A program made the position numbers and the translations under genes. The notes beneath the pieces were generated by a model, which had not been told where the DNA came from, searched no databases, and saw nothing but the letters and a program-made list of their open reading frames with translations. A DNA stretch of 64,000 bases from Lantana camara (lineage: Eukaryota > Streptophyta > Magnoliopsida > Lamiales > Verbenaceae). Positions 22,505-34,580 of this stretch are shown one piece after another. Each line of letters opens with the position of its first letter. Position 1 is the stretch's first letter. The DNA lies in contig CM074857.1 of NCBI GenBank assembly GCA_037501455.1, forward strand, positions 33,748,001-33,812,000, given 5' to 3'.

Positions 22505-23772
22505 CTACATTATATTGCATGCGCAAGTCTGTCCATTCCCATGATCAAATTCATCATCCGATCCATCTTCGCTGAGAACATATGGAATGCTTAATTAGTA
22601 TGATTAGTAAAGAGAGCAATGAGATTTACAGCAAGAAGCTAGGTTGAATAAGTTATGCTTTCATTTCAGGACATGTTAGGACGAACAAAGCAATTTGTTA
22701 TAATTTATTGGAATTGGATGCGGTCACAAGCTCATTCCGCCACTGCTTTTCCTATTAATCAATGTTTTAGATGGAAGGTGCTACAACAGCACAAACAAAA
22801 AGCAACACCTAGCAGAAAAAGTTGCAATTCAACTGTTATACTAGCGAGAATGGAGCTCGCACCAGATATGCCTTCCATGAACAACATTTGGGCAATAATA
22901 AGCAAAAGGATATCCAAAGAACATATACAAAACTTGAGTTTGAATCATAGAAAAAGGAAGCAGGAAAGATAATACTTCTTGCATATGTAAGTCCAACATC
23001 CTATACAAATATCTTCATAACAAGAAACAAAGCTACAGAGTGAGAAGAATCCTTGTATACTATGTTAGTCCATAATAAGATGAACACACAAGCAAATGAA
23101 AATTCATGGAAGAATTTCAAACAGCCCCATGCCAAAACAGTGAATTCATGTTTTCATTTAAAAATGCATAAAATGCTGGTACCTCATCTCAAATTCCCGA
23201 ATCTCGTGAAGTTCTCCCCCGGTTGTATCTGTCCACTGCACTTTCCTCCTCTCCATTTGACAAGTAGCATCAGTTTCCTTTTCACACAAAGCTTCCTCCT
23301 TGTTACTATTAACGAGGCCTCCATCAACACCACCACCAGCCACTGGATCACTATTTGCTGGTTTCTTCAAACTACTCTTACGACTAACAATCTTCTTATC
23401 ACTATCATCATCCACAACAACAACAGGATCAGCTGAATGAGCTTGATCTTTACTCTCATCAGAATCTAGAGGTCTGGGCGAGACTTCTCGATTTTCAGTG
23501 GGTCCAACTTTAAGATGAGATGGGCTCTGAGGTCCAGCGGCAGCGCAACCAAAGCACACAAAGGAGGCGCACCCCCGGCCAAGCCTGCACTTCCCAGAAG
23601 CCAGCTGGAGATCAGGATCACGCTCTTGGTCGAACAACTGGTACTGATTCCAGGGGGTCACTCTCATGGGCTTCTCCTCGTTTTTCTGACCAAGTAGTAG
23701 AAGGGTCAGGCCCTTAGTATATCCAGAAGCTGAAGAAGAAAAAAAACCACCTCCTTCAACTGCCAATAACAT
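22505..23772 (-). CDS. Uncharacterised plant protein with C-terminal CaaX box, 218 aa, two exons
   Basis: Exon 1 is 23772-23183 and exon 2 is 22571-22505 (GT/AG, phase 2), with a 611-bp intron. I recognise the protein as belonging to a conserved but unnamed plant family: GYTKGLTLLLLGQKNEEKPM (17-36), MRVTPWNQYQLFDQE, then a Cys-containing RGCASFVCFGCA segment, a long disordered acidic/Ser-rich middle, and KVQWTDTTGGELHEIREFE before the splice. The short second exon adds DGSDDEFDHGNG and ends CACNIM. CNIM fits a CaaX box with Met last (farnesyltransferase preference), and the upstream Cys could be palmitoylated, so attachment to the plasma membrane is predicted. There is no catalytic motif. 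The start at 23772 is the first ATG of the frame; homologues begin similarly with a short Gly-rich stretch. Molecular function is unknown. Confidence 0.88.
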
Positions 23773-24481
23773 CAGTTCTTCTCATCTGAGCGCCACCCAG
23801 TTGCATTTTTTTTACTTATATTTGCATCCTAAAAGCGTAATTCATATCCATGTCAGTATATCAGAAAATACAATGGCATTCGCTATTTCTTTGGAGACAT
23901 AATTCAATAAAAGCATCAGGAATTTCACTGCAAAAACACAATTGGTCAAGGAGGACAAAGAGGACGCAGACACATTACAATGAAATGGCTCCAAAAACTG
24001 CTATTCTCCAAAATAATTAAGAGAAAGGTCGAATATTTCTCAACTTTTTTTACAAGCTACACGGGTGTTCTCCACATTAAGCTGGCAATTACGGAACTTG
24101 TAACCAAAAAAAAAAAAAAAAAAAACTGAGCAGCCAAGACAATTCGCATATTCAACCAAATCAGAGTCGAAAACCTTATACTACCACCACAAATTGCTGC
24201 CATTGGCATTGCCAAGCCGAATTTGAATTCATTCAATCGAAACCACACAATAACCAAAATAATATTGAATTTTCTGAAGTAACAGCACACTTCTGGAAAG
24301 TCGCAACATTTTCAAACATCAGTCAACCAGAGGTCAAAGATCTCAACACAGGTGTCGAGTAATTAACTAAATATATCAAATCAACAGTAGCACACTCATT
24401 TACCAAAGCTAAACAAACAGTCGCAAATGCCTTCAGCTAAGCAAACACATACAGTTTACATAAGCGCAAATGTAGAGCTGA

Positions 24482-24522
<41 letters not shown>

Positions 24523-24799
24523 ATACAGATCTGAGAGCGATCTCCGGCGACAACCCACAGGATTGACAACTGCATCCGTCACTGCGCGCAGGATTTTCCG
24601 GCGCATATACATAAGCAGGATGATTTATCAAGCAAATCACAGCAGCACAACTGCACAATTGGTCGAATTGAAATGAGATCTTCCCGATTGAGTTGTTTAT
24701 TATATGTTATTTTATATATAGATATAGATATATTATGTATATATATATAGGAGAGACAGAGAATGAAATGACACGTAATTAAAATAAGGGCAATTATTA
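23773..24799. other. 5' flank and probable untranslated exon of the CaaX-protein gene
   Basis: No ORF of substance. A (AG)n tract at 24486-24521 reads as CT-rich on the gene's strand, typical of a 5' leader, so transcription probably starts near 24550-24650 with an untranslated intron before 23772. A TA-rich run lies at about 24710-24750. Confidence 0.5.
24486..24521. repeat. (AG)n microsatellite, about 17 units
   Basis: Uninterrupted AG repeat in the presumed leader of the minus-strand gene at 22505-23772. Confidence 0.95.
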
Positions 24800-24819
24800 A
24801 AGAGGTCAATAATTTTAAA

Positions 24820-24922
24820 AAGTTACATTAAACATCTTAATTTGAAAAATCTATGTTTCAGATCACCAATACATAATATATATTTTTTTAAATCTCCTAA
24901 TCATCTAAAAAGACTAGTTTGC
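24820..24922 (+). repeat. Left terminal inverted repeat of the giant MULE
   Basis: Pairs with the complement of 46686-46788 in colinear blocks; it is the more AT-rich, more decayed copy. Confidence 0.6.
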
Positions 24923-25296
24923 TTTTACGTTTTTCCTACCGTCAATCCAAATTTGCTTCCTCCAAACCTCTACTTTATTACGTCTCATCAGCCACCACCG
25001 AAGTCTTTTTTTTTCACCTTTTCTTTGCGCGATTGGTGCCCTAATTTTCTTCTGGCGACGGAGAGCAGGACAGTAAAACATATCAGCGGAACTGTATGAG
25101 ACCTTTTGCCATTCTATATTTGAATCTTTGATGTTGTAATCTGTCCTGTTCTGTTTACATTGCATTTCCATTTTGATATATCTGTAATGTTTTTCTGGAA
25201 ATGGTTCTTAGTTTGTTTTATCATGTTTTCTTTCTTTTGTTTATTGATGTCAACTAACGCTTCAATGGTTGTTAATGAGTAGATTATCTTGTTAAT

Positions 25297-25611
25297 ATGT
25301 TTACTTCAACATCGTCGGCGCAGAGTGAGTCAAGGCCGTTCTATTATTGTGGTATCGAGGCCCGTGTTTTCACTTCTAAGACTCCCAGAAATCCTCATTA
25401 GAGGTTTGCTAAATGTTGCAAGGGAACTTGTCGTATGTGGGTGTGGATTGATCCAGAACCGACCCCTGAAATGAGAGCACTTATCGCCAGCTACGACAAA
25501 AAGATCGTTGTTCGGGATGCTGAAATCAGACTTCTGAAGTTGAAGTTTAATTATTTGGCAACTCTTCTTCTTGTCTCGTGGCTAGCTTTCCTAGTACGAT
25601 GCTTTATTTGA
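25297..25611 (+). pseudogene. GRF-type zinc finger / single-helix protein, one premature stop
   Basis: From ATG 25297 the frame reads a GRF zinc finger: RPFYYCGIEARVFTSKTPRN, then RFAKCCKGTCRMWVWIDPEP, then a coiled stretch (EMRALIASYDKKIVVRDAEI) and a hydrophobic C-terminal helix (YLATLLLVSWLAFLV) before TGA 25609-25611. A single TAG at 25399-25401, between the two halves of the finger, interrupts an otherwise open frame of 104 codons. GRF fingers of this size with a C-terminal membrane segment are common in plant genomes, often in transposons. It lies 0.4 kb inside the left MULE terminus, so it is probably element cargo. Confidence 0.75.
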
Positions 25612-25753
25612 TTCCTTTTTGTGTAACATTATGGGTGATTCTTCATTTTTGGTAATATATTCACCCTCGGTTGTACTCCTACATTTAAACAAGCATGTAA
25701 ATATTTGCAGTGTATATTAGGTTGTTTATTTTCTCGTTTGGCGAATGGGAAAA

Positions 25754-26217
25754 AATTGGGTTTATAGAGTTAGGCCATGAAAAGTCGTAATTAAAAGTTG
25801 GGTTTGTAGAGTTAGGCCATGAAAATTTGGAATTAAAAACTGGGTTTGTAGAGTTAGACTATGAATATTTGGAATTGTAGGGTTAGGCCATGAATATTTG
25901 GAATTAAAAGTTGGGTTTGTAGGGTTAGGCCATGAATACTCGTAATTAAAAGTTGGGTTTGTTGAGTTAGACCATGAAAATTTGGAATTAAAAGTTGGGT
26001 TTGCTGGGTTTGTAGAGTTAGACCATGAATATTTGGAATTAAAAATTGGGTTTGTAGAGTTAGGCCACGAAAACTCGTAATTAAAAGCTGGGCTTGTCGA
26101 GTTAGGCCATGAAAATTTGGAATTAAAAGCTGCGTTTGTCGAGTTAGGCCATGAAAACTTGGAATTAAAAGTTGGGTTTGTTGAGTTAGGCCATGAAAAC
26201 TCGTAATTAAAAGCTAG
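25754..26217. repeat. 42-bp satellite A, about 11 units
   Basis: The unit contains TGGGTTTGTAGAGTTAGGCC and ATGAAAA(T/C)T(T/C)G, then AATTAAAAG. One unit is shortened (about 25873) and one lengthened by 9 bp (about 25999). Because 42 is 14 codons, the minus strand stays open for 155 codons as an FNSKFSWPNSTNPT-type repeat; this follows from the period and is not evidence of a gene. Confidence 0.92.
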
Positions 26218-26571
26218 AATGTGCGACATGGTTCATCATCATAAAATGGTCATGTATCTTCCAAAAGGTGATTAGAATCTATTCCAGGGAACAAAGAAAG
26301 TAGCAAATAATCAGCCAGTTTATACAAACAATATATTATTCAATCCAGGTGACTACATTCTTCTAAGGCATTTCATCGAACAATTTGCGAGCACTTCTTA
26401 CATTGCATTGCAATCCAGTCCACGACATTACAATTATTGAACATCATGAACCACCCCCAACATTCATCATATCAAACCTCTCGTAAACCACATCAATTAT
26501 TGATCATTAGGATGCCTGGCAGCCCATTGTCACCTTTAAACGTAGTAAGTTCACCCCTTATTGATTTAGCT

Positions 26572-26670
26572 GTCACCGATCTGTGCATAGATGCTCCCAT
26601 TTTTATTTTCTCACCCATCTGAATTTGTTGCAGGTGAAAAAATGGGAGCATTTATGCACAGATCAGTGAG
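26572..26670. repeat. Inverted repeat, about 40-bp arms
   Basis: The left arm (GTCACCGATCTGTGCATAGA..., 26572-26615) and right arm (26633-26670) pair with few mismatches around a 17-nt loop. It could be a foldback element or a small-RNA hairpin. Confidence 0.7.
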
Positions 26671-26851
26671 ATCTAAATCGTACATAGATGATCTACCGTA
26701 AGAGATCTGTAGAAGTGGGAATTTGATGGTGAATATAAAGGAGATTTGCAAAAAGAGATCCCTTCGCCGAATATCGTTTACACATCGCCTTGGATAATGG
26801 GAAAATCAAAAGCCGGGAGTTGGAGAGTCACGTCTTGGAAGACTAAAAACA

Positions 26852-27090
26852 CTTTCTTTATGACATATTTTATGGTGAATCACAAGTGCACAATGGATTA
26901 AAAGGCAGACTTTGTTCATTGAAACGTTAATTAAAGGCAGACTTTGTCCAGTGAAATGTTAAAAATGCGTAATTAAAGGCAGGTTTTGTCCAGTGAAACG
27001 TTAAAAATGTGTAATTAAAGGCAGGCTTTGTCCAGTGAAACGTTAAAAATGCGTAATTAAAGGTAGACTTTGTCCAGTGAAACGTTAAAT
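26852..27090. repeat. 42-bp satellite B, about 4 units, with C-type flank
   Basis: The unit contains TAATTAAAGGCAGACTTTGT and CCAGTGAAACGTTAAAAATG. It shares spaced identities with satellite A (TAATTAAA, TTTGT, AGT, AAAA at the same offsets), so A and B descend from one 42-bp ancestor. The flank CTTTCTTTATGACATATTTT (from 26852) reappears inverted at about 34988-35030. Confidence 0.88.
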
Positions 27091-29433
27091 CTTTAGTAAA
27101 TTGAATCTTGACCACAACATTACAATAATGATTCAATAAATCTTGAGTATCATTATTGTAACGTTGTGGTCTGTTAGGAATAGTGCCCTTAAAGCAGCTT
27201 TTGGCTTTACTATTTCCTTGTAAAATCACAAACAGTCTTTGAGTAATAAACGAAACGATTTTGTTCATAGGCAATCACTTCTTTATATGCTTATTTATGT
27301 CTGTTTGGGTTTGACTTTGTTTTGCATGTATTGAACTCCCCTAATCTGATGAGGTCGTTAAGAACTTTGTCGTTATGGGAACGGCACATGAAACAAGTTC
27401 TTAAGTCCATAGGCGAGGATTAGAAACTTCTCCAAGTCAATGAGTCTGACAGACAGTGGGAGTGTCGACCTTGACTCTGCCTAGACTTGCTTATGTGATT
27501 ATGTCATTTTGAAGGATCACTCAGTTTCATGGAGTGATAAGTGCATACGTTGATATGTTCATAATACATAAGGGTGATTGTTACAAGAACTTCATTACTG
27601 AGATATCCCGCGTGAGAACATTCCTAAATGGGAAAGGAAGTTTCCAGAAACTTCCAGATTAGGAAATATCTCACAGGTCAAGGACATGATTCATTAATCC
27701 TTAGACTTGAGATTCTGTAATGTCGCATATGAGCTAACTCTGTAATATTTGATATAGACTCAAAAGGTTGTCGCTATATAGGCACCTGAACCACGGCCTA
27801 TGTTGGGATTACACAAGTGACATATGAAGAATTAGTAGAATCGATAAAGGACCTACACTTGTTAAGAACAAGAATGATCTCTTACTGATTAAGTTGTTCA
27901 TAGTCCATTAAACATTAAACCCTTGGCCAAGGTGGATAAAGGGTCAAGACATCTAGAAAATGGGGTTTTCTATGATTGAGATCGAAATGGATATGAAACG
28001 AACTTAACTTTAAAGATCAAGAATATTTGGGCTCTGAGAATATTCCCATGCCTTAGTTCTTCATTGAGAGATGGAGTTGTAGGAGGATCGTATTTCACTG
28101 ATTATCATTGACTGAAAGGTTCTTCGATTCATTTCGTTATTCGGCTAGGGGTCACACACCCATTGCTAGATTACGGTAGTGTGATCTGTGAAGTGATTAA
28201 TTAATTACTCACTACTAATCGAATAATGAACCTAAAGTGTCACACACAAATGCCAGAACACGAGGGTTATGGTAGGATGTTAATTGGATTAACGGAGGAT
28301 CAAAATAGTTAATCGAAATAAGGCATACAAACTTGAATGCTGCCACGTGTCACGCAGCCAACGTAGTTGCCACGTGTCACGCACACATGGCTTCACGAGT
28401 GGCCTCTGCGTGTGGTTTATTCCACACACGAATTCTTTTCTAGAAATTAATTGATTAAATTGTAATTAATTAATTTTAGTCTTTTAATTAATTTTGAATT
28501 AATTGTTAAGACTATTCTCAAATAAACTTAACCCAATAAATAATTAATTGGGAATTAAATTATTTATTGAATCTTGACTTTTAACTTTGGGAAAGTTGAA
28601 AAGTGCAACTTCCTATTGTATGAGAGAGAAGACTGTTCTTGCAAGACTTGGAGAACAAGTTGGGAATTTATTCTTCCAATTAAATTAATAACTAATTAGT
28701 TAATTAGTGAGCAAGAAAACAATCTCATTGGTTCTTGGAACCCCTAGGGGGTTCGAACCATATAGTATAAATACGTAGGATGGCGCTTCTCTTATTTTTA
28801 AACCAACACTCGAGAAGTGTTAAGTTTTTGAGAAAATCCAAAAGAAAAGTTTTCAAAGTAAATCCTAGCCTTAACACAAGCCACAGAACTAACATTCTCA
28901 CTCGTTTGATTGTGTTCTAGGACTGGTGTGGATACGCTTTGGAGGGCTTCTACTTTGGAGTCTAATTCGAAGGCCGTTCGAGGGATTTCGCTTGAAGGGT
29001 GTTCGTTAGGCGGTAACGACATCACTAGAAAGCTTCTATTATTGTAAGTTTCTAAACACCCTACGATATGATACGAAAATTGCAAGACAACGATTAAACT
29101 TTTGGAAAATTTTAAACTTCCGCTGCTCAACTCTTTCGTGTTTTCTAACAGTGTTCATGATTCAATAAATCTTGAGTATCATTATTGTAATGTTGTAATG
29201 TTGTGGTCATGATTCAATAAATCTTGAGTATCATTATTATAATGTTGTGCTCAAGATTCAATAACATTGTGGAATAACTTAAGTGTCCACAACATGTAAC
29301 TCAATATTGAGTGTCATTATTTATACGTAATTAAGATTCACAACATGTAATGGTAAATTTTATAAACACTAAATACGTAATTAAGATTCACAACATGTAA
29401 TGGTAACTTTTCAACCTTTCACTGGACAAAGTC
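27091..29433. repeat. 44-bp hairpin repeats at the centre of the mirrored satellites (split by a solo LTR)
   Basis: The outer parts, 27091-27171 and 29151-29433, hold three or four copies of a unit with GATTCAATAAATCTTGAGTA and TCATTATTGTAATGTTGTGG. In the left part GACCACAACATTACAATAA pairs with its complement across an 18-nt loop. The two parts become continuous when the LTR at 27172-29150 is removed. Confidence 0.75.
27172..29150 (+). mobile_element. Copia-type solo LTR, 1979 bp
   Basis: It begins TGTTAGGAATAGTG and ends TTTTCTAACA (TGTTAG/CTAACA inverted ends). The 3' end contains the Copia-like AAATTTTAAACTTCCGCTGC block. A TATA box (TATAAATA, about 28766) lies before the probable R region. 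Flanks GTGGTC and GTGTTC form a near-perfect 6-bp TSD, and excising the LTR restores a 44-bp repeat unit. No internal domain is present, so it arose by LTR-LTR recombination. Confidence 0.8.
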
Positions 29434-32013
29434 TGTAACGCCCCGAATTTTATTAATTACATTCTTATGTTTATTATAATTTTATAAATTAAATTTTAGT
29501 ACACTTCCATGAAATTACACCGGAAGTGATTTAATTATGAAATTGTCCCTCTATGTTCATTCTTTTAAATCTAAGGACTAAATTGCATAGCCTTTTATGG
29601 ATTTAATTGATCATATAGCAAACACTTTATCCTTGATTGCATGACTCCATAAGATGAGGGATTAAATAGCAATTTATGCATTTCACACATTTCCAAAAAG
29701 GGTGAATCACGGTATATTACATCTCCAAGCTTCTCATGATCATTTTCATCCAAAAATCCACCAACAAATTTGCTCTTGTGCTTCGGTTCTTCAAGGAGAA
29801 AAGGAAAAACAAAGATTTCACCAAATCATTCAAGATTTCAAGGAAAAATCCAAGCTTTCCAAGCTTTAAGCTCAATCATCCATCTTCATCTTCTTCATCC
29901 ATTTATTTTATTCAAGGTGTGTGTGTGCTTGATTATGTGATGATTTATGATGAAGCTAGGGTTTATGATTTATGTAATAAATGGATTATATGCTACTTGA
30001 GGTATGAATATATGATTATATCATGAATTGAAGCATGAATTCTTGAAGTGTTCGAGCTTTTATGGTGGATTTATATATGAACTTGTAAGTGGGGATTCTT
30101 GATGATTATGTGTGAATTAGGTGTTTATATGAAATATTATTGCACATTAAACATGTATGCATGCAAATCTCCAGAAATCTTGTAATTATATGAGTAAAAC
30201 TTGGTGTTTTGTGGTGGTTGATTTTGTCCCGAGAGCCTCCCCTGTTCTGCTCTGTTTCTGCATTTGCAGAGCAGCGGGAACGGCCCTTCCCGTCCCTAGT
30301 TTATTCTGGGAACGACCGTTCCCACTCCTTTGAATGCTTAGACGGCGCGCGCATGGGAACGACCGTTTCCATTTTGGTCTGCGAGCCGGAAGGGCCGTTC
30401 CCAGCATAAGTCGCCTTTTTTAAAAATAAAAGCGCAGGGGCGTTTCTTGAGGCCATGGGAACGGCCCTTCCCAGTTTACACTGAGGGCTGGAACGACCGT
30501 TCCCACCTCGCTGACAGAACAAAACATTCTGCACAAAAATGGGATTTTGGGATTTTAATCCCAAATTGCTATTATATGACTAATTACATGCCAAAACATG
30601 ATATTTACATGCCACATTGTATATTGTATGTCATCTCATTGCATATTCACCGTTCGTCATATTTGGTCCATCTAGAGTTATGTCTCACGTGTACACGTCT
30701 ATCTTGCACAGACCAGCTTCACGGGGACGAGGAGCAAGCTCCGTAGACCGTGCTCTACTTATATTTTGTCGGTAAAGGTGAGGTTTAATTGCTAGTTATA
30801 TAGAACCCGTATAGCCATTATGTGGAATTTCAAGCCAAAAGGTATATATATTTATTTATAGTGATTTCTACACTTATAAACAATTGCAAGTAAACCATGT
30901 TCATGAAAAGCAAGTCATGTATTGTGAATGATTGATTGATCGTGTTTTGGCGAGTAAAACATGTCACGTTGGGCCCGAGGATAGTGATTTGAGCCAACCG
31001 GGAAAGCATGGGCTGACAGGTAACTCGAATGCTATCCTCACCACATTAGGATGACCCCTGAATCCGCTAGGAGATTAGTGGAGGAAGGAGTTCCGGGCTT
31101 AGGGATTCATGTACCCTCTGCTCAATGAGATTGGATGGTGCGGCCTTGCAATCCCACCATCACCGGAGGAAGAAGGAGACTGGGGACGGGTCCGGCACCA
31201 CGGATTGTCCTCGGGTTATTGTCCATGATTGCACTTATTGATTGTCTTACCTGAATACACATGCACGATTGCACGATAGCTGAATTGCATGATCACCCAT
31301 TGAATAATGAAACAAGCATGTATTGTACACAGTTGGAGTAAGGTTGGAGAATTTTCCTCACTCGCCGGGCCACGTACTGCACGTATTGAATGCATGAAAG
31401 CGATTCAAGTCATTAATATTGATAGTTGTAATCTCGGGCAAAGCGTATCATATTTTGAACCTATATTACTTTTAACTATAAAACCTTACCCGAGGTTATA
31501 ACTTGCATGTTAGTTGCGCTAATATATATATTTATGCCCCTCACTTAGTCTTCCATGGACTGACGCCCCACTTTTCAGGTTATCGCGGTCGTGTGCTAGG
31601 CGGGAGTCAGAGTCATGTCCGGTCGTCCAGCTGAGTCTAGCACTTCATACCCTTTCATGTTATTATTCTTGATCCTTCAGAGTTAGTATGTTATGGTTAT
31701 TGTTATTATCGGGAGACTTTTATCTGTATAATATATAAGAGATGATAATGTATTGATTCGTGATGGTACCTATTAGTATCTATGCTTTTGATATAAATAT
31801 GGTACCTATATGTATTAATGAGTTAATGCTTCCGCTTTTAAATTTTATGTCTTGATTTGGTATTGCTTGGGGTATAGTCTCCCGCCTAGCTAGCCTGTTT
31901 CTTTTACTTGTCACCCGTTCGCTATAGGGTAGTTCATGTATGGATTATCCATTTCGTATGTGGATTGGCCTATAGTGCGGGGGTGTGGTATCTCTAAGTA
32001 TAGGGGTGCTACA
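29434..32013 (+). repeat. 5' LTR of the Gypsy element
   Basis: It starts TGTAACGCCCCGAATTTT and ends GGGGTGCTACA, hallmarks of Tekay/Del LTRs. It contains the palindrome array at 30276-30504 and a TATA-poor central part. The same organisation recurs in the LTR starting at 62030. Confidence 0.88.
30276..30504. repeat. Array of six GGGAACGGCC(C/G)TTCCC palindromes in the LTR
   Basis: Copies at 30276-30291, 30308-30323, 30355-30370, 30388-30402, 30457-30472 and 30490-30504. Each is a 15-16-bp (near-)palindrome; spacing is uneven (16-55 bp between copies). The same six-copy order is found at 62974-63196. Confidence 0.93.
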
Positions 32014-32020
32014 TCTTAAG

Positions 32021-32032
32021 TGGTATCAGAGC
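32021..32032 (+). promoter_or_regulatory. Primer binding site, initiator tRNA-Met type
   Basis: TGGTATCAGAGC lies 7 nt after the LTR end, the standard plant retrotransposon minus-strand primer site. Confidence 0.9.
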
Positions 32033-33877
32033 CCGGTTGTAAAACCGAGGTTCTAGTGTCGTGTCATGTCAAGTTTAGGTCGAACGACATAGGAATTAAG
32101 TGGTAATTGAGAGTCTTGCATACTATTTGAATATGTCTGAATTCTTTGAATTAATTAAATTACTTGATAACCTGTGCCTTGCATTGATTTATGTTATTAA
32201 TTGTTAATTAATTGATCTTGAATTATTTGAAATTATGTGTTCAACGTGTTTTATTTTAAATATTGATAAATTACCTGTTGCATTTTATATTAAATTCTCC
32301 TTGTGGGCATCAATTATGTGACAATTGTGTGACATGAGCACGCCTCACCCACATGCATTTATTTTCAAAGTAAGTTTTGAGTTATAGGTTATGGAAATGA
32401 TATCAACCCTACGGCCAATTTGTATGATAACCTCAGCATACTACAAGTACTACTTCTTTAGCTTGGAAGGGTTAGAGATGAGCCAAGGAAAGTCATACGT
32501 GGGTCTAAGAGCCGTTAACTCCTCTCATCAGAGTATGATTCCAAAGAATGAAATCCGGAATGAAAGAATCAACTAGGAGAATCTGTGTTACTAAATGGGG
32601 TGCATCAACCGGGCAAGAAAGTCTCTTCTAGTCAGGGATGAGGTGAAGGAAAAAAAATTGAGGGAACCAATTGCTCCAGATTCGGAAGTGTGGCCAAGTA
32701 AGGAACTCAGTTAGTGGGAAGCAGAATTCAAGTAAGAGAAGGAAAAACCATTCCGATAATTCAAATTGAGCTAGTAGAATCGGATGATCAATTCATGGAA
32801 GGCTAGGATGCTAGAGATCCTATAATCAGGTGGACTAAGCTTATTTTTCCAGGATCAGGTCGAACTATCTTATGGAGCGCGCGAAGTGGGAAGTGTGACG
32901 TTATTGTAACAAATAAAAACGGTAAAGGAAGGTAAAGAATTTTGGAGGAAATTATATACTCAAAGGTAGGCAAGTGAGGAGATAAGTCCTATGACCAATT
33001 CAACTCGTCAAGAGTAGATTTAAAGGATTGCAATCACGATAGCAACTTGAGGAATCGGGACAACAGTTGGAGGTTGATTTCGAGGGAAGTCGGGAAATTA
33101 ATTCCATAGTGGAGCAGGAATTGAATTCAAGAGTTCTTGTTCGGGGATCATACAATTACACGAGTTAACACAAGAAATTTTGATCAATGAGGTAAGTATG
33201 GAAAAGGCAACAAAGTTTAACTTCCGTGAAATTGAAGCAAAGGAAAATATGAGCAAGAGTATGGTTGGGATTCCGATTAAGAAGGGAAGGTTCGGAAGTC
33301 TATCATGTTAAAGGTTCTATCTAGTTGGGACATTTTCTAGATCCAAGCTGAATTGTCGTGTTGTGGATTACGTTAAAGGACATGAAGCAACAAATAGGAA
33401 CAATAAAGAAAGATAAAGAATCTCTGGGTGGATTCGGGTGAGCAAGTATAAACAATCAGAAGGGGGTTCATTTAACTATTCGAACTCCTAAAGAGAGAAT
33501 CAAGGAAGTTTTGATCAAAGTGATAACCATGAAGAAGACTTGGGCAACAATTGGAGAGTGATCATTAAAGAAAAGGCAGGATGCTAATTCCATGAGCATA
33601 GAAGACAGTGGGAAAAACAAGAAATGATCAACTGTTCGAGACAGACCTATACTTCAAACAAGGAATTACATGCCGAGATAAAGTTTCCCATTACTACGGT
33701 GACAGGTTCAATGCATCCATAAGCACGTGCATCATACGCTACTTTAAATTTCTATATTTATGTGTGCTTTCCCGATTGAACATAGTTATTCCAATATGTT
33801 GAAGTTATTATTTCCAAGTGTGTTACATGTATTGACATATTAATCCAACATGCATATCTAGTGTCTTGATTAACAGG

Positions 33878-34560
33878 ATGTCTCAAGATCGCCCTCATTA
33901 TGAACGAGTGCCTAAGGTTTCCCCTCATTTACCCCCTCCGGTTCAGCCTCAGGAGTTTTTCGATTCCTTGGTTGGTTCGTGGATCAAAAGATAAGAGAGT
34001 ATGTCTCCTCTGGGCTACTAGTTTCATCACCACAGCCGGGCCAAATTTCGATAGCATTTAAGGAATTTCAGTATCAACCATCCTCAAGATCCTTTGAAGG
34101 AAATAAGGATCCCGCCGAGTCACAACTTAAGAAAATCAAAAGAGTTTGGGAGTTGGTTCCAGGTGACTCCCAAGAAAAGGTCCGAGACACCACCTCGTTG
34201 GAGGCAAGAAGGTCTAATCCTTAATCCGGGCAGGCTTTAGGTTCAAAATCGGGACAAACTCTTAACAAAGGAAAACGGGCTATCTCTTATCATAGCCCAA
34301 CACTTCAAGAAAGGTCTCAAAAGAAAAAGAATCGATCACTTAAGTCAGGTTCAGGAGCTTCGAGTACTCTAGCTTTAACAACATCTTCAAGGAAGCTTCT
34401 TTGCAACTACTGTGGACATGACAACCATACTTACGAGGGTTGTAGAAGACGGTTAGGATTATGCCTGTATTGTGGGAGCGATGAGCATCAAATAGATACA
34501 TGCTCCAAGCAACGACGAAAGTCTACCAGGGAGGAAAGACGACTTGTACGGGGCCGGTAA
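33878..34560 (+). pseudogene. Gag remnant with two CCHC zinc knuckles
   Basis: ATG 33878 opens MSQDRPHYERVPKVSPHLPP and stops after 38 codons. A second frame (33979 onward) carries the rest with a stop at 34222-34224, then reads two knuckles: CNYCGHDNHTYEGC and CLYCGSDEHQIDTC (each CX2CX4HX4C), ending in an Arg-rich tail before TAA 34558-34560. The nucleocapsid part of a Gypsy gag; the capsid domain is largely missing. Confidence 0.75.
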
Positions 34561-34580
34561 GGTATTCTTGAGAAGGGGGG

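Noticed and set aside
25762..26229. 155-codon minus-strand ORF made of 14-residue repeats
   Set aside because: It is satellite A translated: a 42-bp period keeps any open frame open. No start context or non-repetitive domain.
32391..33802. Short ORFs in the Gypsy interior before the gag remnant
   Set aside because: No retroviral or host domain; stops in all frames suggest decayed non-coding interior.
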